Made by a program: the position numbers and the translations under genes. A DNA stretch of 19,298 bases from JANNPJ01 sp035474375 (GTDB lineage Bacteria > Actinomycetota > Actinomycetes > Actinomycetales > Kineosporiaceae): positions 1 through 19,298 of the forward strand of contig DATINJ010000028.1 in assembly GCA_035474375.1 (NCBI GenBank). The letters are read 5' to 3'. The notes under the pieces were generated by a model that was given only the letters and a program-made list of their open reading frames with translations, was not told the origin of the DNA and made no database searches. Positions 14,170 through 19,298 of the stretch are shown here, one piece after another; within the stretch, counting starts at the first letter, position 1; the number at the start of each line of letters is the position of its first letter.

Positions 14170-17070
14170 ATGGGCCTGTCCTATTACGAGAGCTTCGATC
14201 CCGGCACCGGGTCGCTACCGCCACGCGCGGCATTCCGGTCGAATGCCGCCGGTATCGATCTCGCCGGGCAGTGGCGGTTTCTGCTCTCCCCGACGGTGGC
14301 CGAGGCGCCGACCGGGATGGCCGATCCCGAGTTCGACGACTCCGCCTGGTCGCTGTTGCCGGTGCCGTCCAGTTGGCAGATGCACGGTCACGGGCGGCCC
14401 GCGTACACGAACATGGCGTACCCGTTCCCGATCGATCCGCCACGAGTGGCTACCGACAACCCGACCGGCGATCACCGTTGCTGGTTCGAGGTTCCGGCCA
14501 CCTGGACCGGCCAGCGCGCCGTCCTTCGATTCGACGGCATCGACTCCTGCGCCAAGGTGTGGCTGAACGGCATCGAACTCGGCGTGACTCGCGGCAGCAT
14601 GCTGGCGACCGAGTTCGACGTCACCGATGAATTGCGGCCCGGGGCAGCGAATCTGCTGGCGGTACGGGTACATCAGTGGTCCTCGGGCAGCTATCTCGAG
14701 GCACAGGACATGTGGTGGCTGTCCGGCATCTTCCGGGATGTCACGCTGTTGTCCCGCCCTGCCGAGGGGATCGAGGATTTCTTCGTCCACGCCGACTACG
14801 ACCACCTCACCGGTACCGGCACGCTACGGATCGACACCGAGGCACCGGCCAGGATCAGCGTGCCGGAACTGGGTCTGGTCGACGTTGCGGTCAATGCCGA
14901 TCATGTGGTGGACGTCGAGCCCTGGTCTGCCGAGATCCCGCGACTGTACGACGCACTCCTGTCCACCGGCACCGAAGAGGTCCAGGTCCGGCTGGGGTTC
15001 CGCACCGTGCGGGTGGCGGATGGGCTCCTAACCGTGAACGGCAAGCGCATCCTGCTCCGAGGGGTGAACCGGCACGAGTTCCATCCCGATCTCGGCCGGG
15101 TCATACCGGCCGAGGTGGTTCGCTCCGAACTGCTGCTGATGAAGCGGCACAACATCAATGCCATTCGTACCAGCCATTATCCGCCACATCCGATGGTCCT
15201 CGACCTCTGTGACGAACTCGGGTTCTGGTTGATGGACGAATGCGATATCGAGACCCACGGATTCGAAAGAAACAATGGCTGGGCGGGCAATCCGAGTGAC
15301 GACCCGCGCTGGGAAGATGCGTACGTCGATCGCATGCGGCGCACCGTGGAGCGGGACAAGAACCACCCGTCGGTGATCATGTGGTCGCTCGGGAACGAGA
15401 GCGGGATCGGCCGCAACCACGAGACGATCGCCGAGTGGACGCGTTTCCGTGACCCGAGCCGACCGATCCACTACGAAGGCGACACCGCCTGCCGTTACGT
15501 CGACGTCTTCAGCCACATGTACGCCTCACCGGATGAGGTGGACGCCATTGGCCGGCTCGCCGAGGAGCGCTTTCCGGGCGCGTCCGACGAGTTGGACGCA
15601 CGGCGTCGGCGGATGCCGTTCATTCTTTGCGAATACGCCCACGCGATGGGCAATGGCCCCGGCGGCCTGCGCGACTACCAGGACCTTTTCGAACGGTATC
15701 CGCGGTGCCAGGGCGGGTTCATCTGGGAGTGGCTCGATCACGGAATCCGCCGCCGGACGCCGGACGGGCGGGAGTACTTTGCCTACGGCGGAGACTTCGG
15801 CGAGCCGTTGCACGACGGTAATTTCGTCATCGACGGCCTGGTCTCGGCCGACCGCACGCCTTCCCCGGGGTTGGTAGAACTGGCCGCGGTATTCGCACCG
15901 ATCAAGATCGAGTTCGACGGGCTCGACCGGTTGCGGATCACGAACCTGAACGACTACGCCACCCTCGACGAGATCGCCTTCGGCTGGGTCTTGGAAGAGA
16001 ACGGCCACCAGATCGCGGACGGCGAGCTGCGAGTTGCCCGCCTGCTGCCGGGTGAACAAACGGATCTGGAACTACCCAAGCTCCCCGGCACCACCGCCGA
16101 GAGCTGGCTGACGGTCTCGGCTCGCACGGCTCGGGACACCGCCTGGGCACCGGCCGGGCACGTGATCACCAGTGGGCAACTGTGCGTCCGGCCGACCCCG
16201 GAGTACGAGCAGGAATTTGCTCCCGCCGCCGGTGACCCCGGTTCAGTTGCGGCCTTGCGGCTCGGTCCGGCCACCTTCGACCCGGTACGCGGAACGCTGA
16301 AGCAGCTGGGTGATCTCGTGATTGACGGCCCTCGGCTGGATGTCTGGCGGGCACCCACCGACAACGACCTCGGCGAAGGGCGGGGCCAGTACCTGGCTCG
16401 CAACTGGCGCGAGGTCGGCTTGCACCGGATGACTCATACGCTGATCTCGCTGACCGCCGACGAGACGTCGATCGCGATCGTGACCCGGGTCGCGGCGGCG
16501 AACCAGCGCGAAGGTCTGCTGACGGAATACCACTGGACGGCCGGACCGGACCGCTTGAGGCTGCGGCTGACCGTCACCCCGGACGGCGAGTTCTCGGTTC
16601 CCTTGCCCCGGCTAGGGGTTCGACTCGCGCTACCGGGCGCCTTGACGAACGTGGAGTGGTTCGGCGGTGGGCCTGGGGAGGCGTACATCGATTCCCGCCA
16701 GGCGGTCCGGATCGGTCGATACACCTCGACGCTTGACGATCTCCAGACCCAGTACGCGTTTCCGCAGGAGAATGGCAATCGGGTAGATGTCCGCTGGGTG
16801 GCGCTTACCGATGCGGCCGGCGCCGGGCTGCGAGTCACCGGTCACCCGGTGTTCGACTTCGCCGCCCGGCCGTGGACCTCAGAAGCGCTCGATGCCGCCA
16901 AGCACACCATCGACCTCGCCCCGGACGGCCACACCTACCTGAACATCGACGCCGGACACACCGGCATCGGCAGTGGGTCGTGCGGACCTGGCCTGCCGGA
17001 TCGCTACCAACTCATGGCAGCGCCGACAGTCCTGGTGGTCGACTTCCAGCTCATCCGGTCCTCCGACTGA
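14170..17070 (+). CDS. GH2 beta-galactosidase, LacZ type
   Basis: 966 residues, close to the roughly 1020 of E. coli LacZ. Domains in order: sugar-binding jelly-roll (about 30-200, with WRFLLSP, VPSSWQMHGHGRP, PFPIDPP and WWLSGIFRDV), Ig-like (200-280), TIM barrel (about 285-580), second Ig-like domain, and the large C-terminal Bgal domain (from about 700, with FDPVRGTLKQL and WRAPTDNDLG). RGVNRHEFHPDLGR, MWSLGNESGIG with acid/base Glu410, and FILCEYAHAMGNG with nucleophile Glu488 are all intact. It removes terminal beta-linked galactose. No signal peptide, so it acts inside the cell. The ATG at 14170 follows GGAGAG by 3 bases (GAGGAG slightly further). It lies 128 bp after PfkB, separated by the GH38-like relic, and ends at a strong hairpin. 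Confidence 0.96.
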   Translation: MGLSYYESFDPGTGSLPPRAAFRSNAAGIDLAGQWRFLLSPTVAEAPTGMADPEFDDSAWSLLPVPSSWQMHGHGRPAYTNMAYPFPIDPPRVATDNPTGDHRCWFEVPATWTGQRAVLRFDGIDSCAKVWLNGIELGVTRGSMLATEFDVTDELRPGAANLLAVRVHQWSSGSYLEAQDMWWLSGIFRDVTLLSRPAEGIEDFFVHADYDHLTGTGTLRIDTEAPARISVPELGLVDVAVNADHVVDVEPWSAEIPRLYDALLSTGTEEVQVRLGFRTVRVADGLLTVNGKRILLRGVNRHEFHPDLGRVIPAEVVRSELLLMKRHNINAIRTSHYPPHPMVLDLCDELGFWLMDECDIETHGFERNNGWAGNPSDDPRWEDAYVDRMRRTVERDKNHPSVIMWSLGNESGIGRNHETIAEWTRFRDPSRPIHYEGDTACRYVDVFSHMYASPDEVDAIGRLAEERFPGASDELDARRRRMPFILCEYAHAMGNGPGGLRDYQDLFERYPRCQGGFIWEWLDHGIRRRTPDGREYFAYGGDFGEPLHDGNFVIDGLVSADRTPSPGLVELAAVFAPIKIEFDGLDRLRITNLNDYATLDEIAFGWVLEENGHQIADGELRVARLLPGEQTDLELPKLPGTTAESWLTVSARTARDTAWAPAGHVITSGQLCVRPTPEYEQEFAPAAGDPGSVAALRLGPATFDPVRGTLKQLGDLVIDGPRLDVWRAPTDNDLGEGRGQYLARNWREVGLHRMTHTLISLTADETSIAIVTRVAAANQREGLLTEYHWTAGPDRLRLRLTVTPDGEFSVPLPRLGVRLALPGALTNVEWFGGGPGEAYIDSRQAVRIGRYTSTLDDLQTQYAFPQENGNRVDVRWVALTDAAGAGLRVTGHPVFDFAARPWTSEALDAAKHTIDLAPDGHTYLNIDAGHTGIGSGSCGPGLPDRYQLMAAPTVLVVDFQLIRSSD

Positions 17071-17072
17071 CA

Positions 17073-17112
17073 AGAGCCTGCCCGGTGGATGAAGATCCAC
17101 CGGGCAGGCTCT
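17073..17112. terminator. Strong hairpin terminator after the GH2 gene
   Basis: AGAGCCTGCCCGGTGGAT (17073-17090) pairs perfectly over 18 bp with 17095-17112 across a GAAG loop, starting 3 bp after the GH2 stop. GGTTTCT follows rather than a full T-run. Lying between convergent genes, it can also stop the transpeptidase transcript on the other strand. Confidence 0.9.
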
Positions 17113-17210
17113 GGTTTCTAACGGTCAGGCTCTGGCTCGAACTGTTCAGGCTCTGGTTTCGAACCCGTCAGGCCCTGGTTCGAACCCGTCAAGCTCTGGC
17201 TCGAACCGGT
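17105..17210. repeat. 21-bp tandem repeat array downstream of the terminator
   Basis: Five units of 21-22 bp, each beginning CAGGCTCTGG or a close variant, at 17105, 17126, 17147, 17169 and 17190. The first unit starts inside the 3' arm of the terminator hairpin and the last reaches the transpeptidase stop codon, so the array appears to have grown from the hairpin arm. Several units contain the TTCGAA palindrome. Confidence 0.88.
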
Positions 17211-18076
17211 CAGGCGATCATCTGGACGGGGACTCCCAGCGGGAGCATCTTCGCCAGCTTGGTAATCGCCGCGTTGCGCATTCGGATACACCCGTGGCTC
17301 ACGTCCTTGCCGACGCTGCTCGGGTCGTTCGTCCCGTGGATACCGATCTGGCCGTCTCCACCGAGGAACTCGTCCAGGACGTTCGAGTACCCGGAGAGGC
17401 CGTAGGCGTACGGGCCGTAGGAGCCACGGGGATTGCTGGGGCGAAGCAGCTCCTTCAGGTAGAAGACGCCACCGGGAGTCGGCGTCGTCCCCTTGCCCAG
17501 CCCGACCGGCTCCTGCATCACGACCTTGCCGGCGCGATACAGGCTCAGCTCGTGCTTCTTGGTGGACACCGTGATCCGGTAGTTGAGCTGTGACAACTTG
17601 ACGTCGGCCGCCCGCACCCAGCCCTGGGACTCGTTCGGACGGATCGGCAGCAGCACCCGCAACCGGTCGGACTTTCGCTCCTGGACCAGGAACACCAGCG
17701 GCCCTCCGGAGGCCACCGGGTTAGCCATCGTCTGGGCGCTGGCCGACCCGGTCGCACTGCTGTAGATCTTGATCTTCTTGACCAGGCTGCGCGCAACCAG
17801 GTTGACGTCATCGACCCGAACCGCCCCGGAGGCACCCACCGCCTTGCCCCACTGGGTCTTGGCCGACCCAGCGCCCTGCTTACCGCCCGACGTGGGCTGC
17901 CCGGCATTGGGCACGTTGCCGGTTGCACCGGCCTGGCCAGGGACGGCGCTCTGTGCCGCGACGTCCTTGTCGCCGCTACAGCCCGCCGTCAACAACCCGG
18001 CCAGGGCCAAGGCCGCCACGAAGGCAACGCGACGAGTGCTGGGCCGGTGGGCCGAGCTGCTAATCCGTGTAGACAC
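17210..18076 (-). CDS. L,D-transpeptidase (YkuD) lipoprotein
   Basis: 288 residues. L,D-transpeptidases join meso-diaminopimelate residues of peptidoglycan stems (3-3 cross-links) outside the membrane. Seen: a signal peptide with lipobox LTAGC (Cys33), a Gly/Ser/Gln linker (about 40-80), a possible SH3-like segment (about 95-160, ending QGWVRAADVKL), and the YkuD domain (about 165-287). The catalytic block is HGTN (His247) and SHGCIRMRN with His261 and nucleophile Cys263; TPTPGGVFYLKE is also typical. GTG start at 18076 is 6 bp after the upstream gene's stop, with AGCAGGG overlapping that junction, so the two are probably co-translated. Not related to the sugar locus; the hairpin and repeats separate them. 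Confidence 0.93.
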   Translation of the reverse strand: MSTRISSSAHRPSTRRVAFVAALALAGLLTAGCSGDKDVAAQSAVPGQAGATGNVPNAGQPTSGGKQGAGSAKTQWGKAVGASGAVRVDDVNLVARSLVKKIKIYSSATGSASAQTMANPVASGGPLVFLVQERKSDRLRVLLPIRPNESQGWVRAADVKLSQLNYRITVSTKKHELSLYRAGKVVMQEPVGLGKGTTPTPGGVFYLKELLRPSNPRGSYGPYAYGLSGYSNVLDEFLGGDGQIGIHGTNDPSSVGKDVSHGCIRMRNAAITKLAKMLPLGVPVQMIA

Positions 18077-18082
18077 CCCTGC

Positions 18083-18769
18083 TCAGCCGGTGTAGTTCGG
18101 GTCACCGGGCACGGGGTCGGCGACGGGCGCCTTGTCCGCTGCCGTGACCTTGAAGATCTGCAGGTCGTAGACCAGGAACGGTGTGGAGTCCTGGCCGGGC
18201 TCGGTGTCGGCGTCGAAGCAGGCCGCGATCAGGCCGTAGAGGTCCCCAGGCTTGGCGCTGGACGGGATCTTCACCTTCGTCGCCCAGGATCCGTCGGCAT
18301 CAGTGGAAAGGACCTTGTCGATGATCAACTCGCCGTCATCGCTCTCCAGCGACTCCCCGTCGCCCATCAGGATTTCCACCTTCGGTCCGACTGCGCCGCC
18401 GCCGTCCACGCACTTCGTCTTCGACTTCACCTTGACCACGGTTCCGGCCGGTCCATGGGCCGGCTTCATCCCGAATTTACCGGTGAGGAGCTCTTCGCCA
18501 GGGTCACCTGGGTCTCCCGGATCACCGGGATCGCCGCTCGAGGTTGCGGTCGGGTCCGGCTCAGAGGTGGGGACGTCCGTCGGCTCAGGGACGTCGGTCG
18601 GTTCCGGACCGACGGTGGACGTCGGTTCCGGCACAACAGTGGGCGTCGGCTCCGGCGCGACAGTGGCGGACGCCGCCGGGGTGGGGGTGGAGTCCGCATG
18701 CGCGGCCATGGGCAGGAGCCCGATCGGCAAGATGAACGCGCCGAGCAGGACGGTGGGCAACCTACGCAC
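18083..18769 (-). CDS. Secreted protein with Pro/Thr-rich linker and Ig-like domain
   Basis: 228 residues of unrecognised family. I start it at the GTG 18767-18769 because AGGAG lies 6 bases upstream; a longer frame from 18826 has no ribosome site and would spoil the signal peptide. Residues 1-25 are a Sec signal (MRRLPTVLLGAF, hydrophobic core, AHA then Asp). Residues 26-80 are a PEPT/VPEPT and DPG-repeat linker of the kind that spans a cell wall. The C-terminal part (about 82-215) looks like a bacterial Ig-like or TIG-type beta domain (PAHGPAGTVVKVKSKTKC, then DGSWATKVKIPSSAKPGDLYG) with two Cys that could form a disulfide. No sortase motif or anchor is seen. It is the first gene of a two-gene unit with the L,D-transpeptidase, which suggests a role at the cell surface. 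Confidence 0.78.
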   Translation of the reverse strand: MRRLPTVLLGAFILPIGLLPMAAHADSTPTPAASATVAPEPTPTVVPEPTSTVGPEPTDVPEPTDVPTSEPDPTATSSGDPGDPGDPGDPGEELLTGKFGMKPAHGPAGTVVKVKSKTKCVDGGGAVGPKVEILMGDGESLESDDGELIIDKVLSTDADGSWATKVKIPSSAKPGDLYGLIAACFDADTEPGQDSTPFLVYDLQIFKVTAADKAPVADPVPGDPNYTG

Positions 18770-18793
18770 GTGGGACTCCTGATATCTGATGTT

Positions 18794-18831
18794 CACGGAT
18801 GTGCGATTAAACAGCATCTGGAACATCCGTG
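18794..18831. repeat. 9-bp inverted repeat upstream of the secreted-protein gene
   Basis: CACGGATGT (18794-18802) and ACATCCGTG (18823-18831) are perfect inverse copies separated by 20 bases. They lie 25-62 bp upstream of the GTG start. This could be an operator or a leader hairpin in the mRNA. Confidence 0.45.
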
Positions 18832-19114
18832 CAGCAACTAGCCAATATTCATTTATCGCGATACAACTACCGAGCGTTACGAATGATTCTGAATTGGGAA
18901 TATTGCAAGATCGTGATACGCCGAGTGGCCTGCCGATAACGGGGCGGGATTCGAATCATGAGCCTATAAGCCAATCGCTCGCGTTCATTAGCCGATTCGA
19001 TTAATTGTGATCATGCGACATAGCCCACTCCCGGGCCACCGCCGCGCACGCGCTCCCTCAGCCAGGACGCACCTTTTGCTGCGATATGAGATCATGTCTA
19101 CCAAATTCGGCATT

Positions 19115-19143
19115 GATCACGCAGCCTTGTACCACCCGTGATC
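19115..19143. repeat. 7-bp inverted repeat upstream of the last gene
   Basis: GATCACG (19115-19121) and CGTGATC (19137-19143) flank 15 bases and end 26 bp before the ATG at 19170. A possible operator; no -10/-35 could be placed with confidence. Confidence 0.4.
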
Positions 19144-19169
19144 CCGGTCGGCGACCTGGAGGACCACCG

Positions 19170-19298
19170 ATGACTCTGCCCGATCTCCCCGACAGTCCAC
19201 CCACCACCTCCGCTCAGCGTTCCCGAAGGGACGCTGCCGCAACTAATCTGGCCCCCGGCGGACTGGCGGGCGGACGGCTCGGGGCACCGGGGTTGATG
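19170..19298 (+). CDS. Start of an unidentified gene, cut by the window end
   Basis: An ATG at 19170 with a strong ribosome site (GGAGGA, 6 bases upstream) opens a frame that stays open for 43 codons to the last base. The visible residues, beginning MTLPDLPDSPPTTSAQRSRR, are Pro/Ser/Arg-rich then Gly/Ala-rich with no recognisable domain. Such disordered N-terminal tails are common on actinobacterial membrane and regulatory proteins. I do not recognise it. That it is a real gene start rests on the ribosome site and codon bias. Confidence 0.6.
   Translation, partial: MTLPDLPDSPPTTSAQRSRRDAAATNLAPGGLAGGRLGAPGLM

Larger units (their letters stand above)
18770..19169. other. A/T-rich divergent intergenic region
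   Basis: 400 bp between the secreted-protein gene (minus) and the next plus-strand gene. No credible gene is seen. The part from about 18780 to 19015 is much richer in A/T than the rest of the window (roughly 40% G+C over 18841-18900 by hand count). It contains two AATATT sites, the palindrome GATTCGAATC (18948-18957), and inverted repeats at 18794-18831 and 19115-19143. Promoters for both neighbours presumably lie here. Confidence 0.6.

Noticed and set aside
17105..17210. CRISPR array or tRNA-like sequence (GGTTCGAACCC resembles a T-loop)
   Set aside because: Units are directly tandem without spacers. No acceptor, D- or anticodon stems can be formed around the T-loop-like bases.
18770..18826. 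Longer start for the secreted protein at 18826
   Set aside because: It would bury the signal peptide behind 19 polar residues and lacks a ribosome site; GTG 18769 has AGGAG at the right distance.
18940..18990. Possible tRNA remnant or attachment site (GGGATTCGAATC, then ATGAGCC)
   Set aside because: The words resemble an antisense tRNA T-loop and anticodon region, but the stems do not pair and no integrase or matching duplicate is in the window.

Overview
The window comes from a high-GC Gram-positive actinomycete. This rests on strongly G/C-biased third codon positions, many GTG starts, a DUF222/HNH endonuclease of the kind abundant in actinobacterial genomes, a sugar ABC importer with no ATPase beside it, and a lipoprotein L,D-transpeptidase. 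The gene mix would suit the Propionibacteriales (Kribbella or Microlunatus types), but the sequence alone does not fix the genus.

Layout. (1) 1-1023 is the 3' part of a DUF222/HNH endonuclease gene with a repetitive Thr/Gly-rich tail. (2) 1024-1512 is non-coding and carries short tandem repeats. (3) 1513-7226 is a minus-strand operon read in the order lipoprotein sugar-binding protein, two sugar permeases, an endonuclease/exonuclease/phosphatase (EEP) fold enzyme with a repetitive N-terminus, and a GH29 alpha-L-fucosidase. (4) 7375-8127 is a divergent DeoR-type repressor. (5) 8236-12892 is a second minus-strand pair, GH4 glycosidase then GH38 alpha-mannosidase. (6) 13058-17070 runs on the plus strand: a PfkB sugar kinase, a 35-codon relic resembling the tail of a GH38 enzyme, and a GH2 beta-galactosidase. 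(7) A strong hairpin and a 21-bp repeat array separate this from a minus-strand cell-wall pair (secreted Ig-like protein, L,D-transpeptidase). (8) An A/T-rich spacer leads to the first 43 codons of an unidentified plus-strand gene.

How it fits together. Segments 3-6 look like one inducible glycan-utilisation locus. Oligosaccharides would be bound by the lipoprotein, imported by the two permeases (powered by an ATPase encoded elsewhere), and trimmed in the cytoplasm by beta-galactosidase, alpha-fucosidase, alpha-mannosidase and a GH4 enzyme, none of which has a visible signal peptide. The sugar set (Gal, Fuc, Man) recalls a complex N-glycan or a similar fucosylated glycan; that substrate is inference. 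The two divergent promoter regions (7227-7374 and 12893-13057) share TGATCGAAC and related TGATC motifs, so the DeoR protein probably controls the whole locus.

The locus is also unusually rich in tandem duplications, with units of 7, 15, 18, 21, 34 and 57 bp. Several change coding sequence or translation-start regions. The most unusual items are the EEP enzyme with its Val/Pro/Asp pentapeptide array, the duplicated start region before the fucosidase, and the GH38 tail relic.
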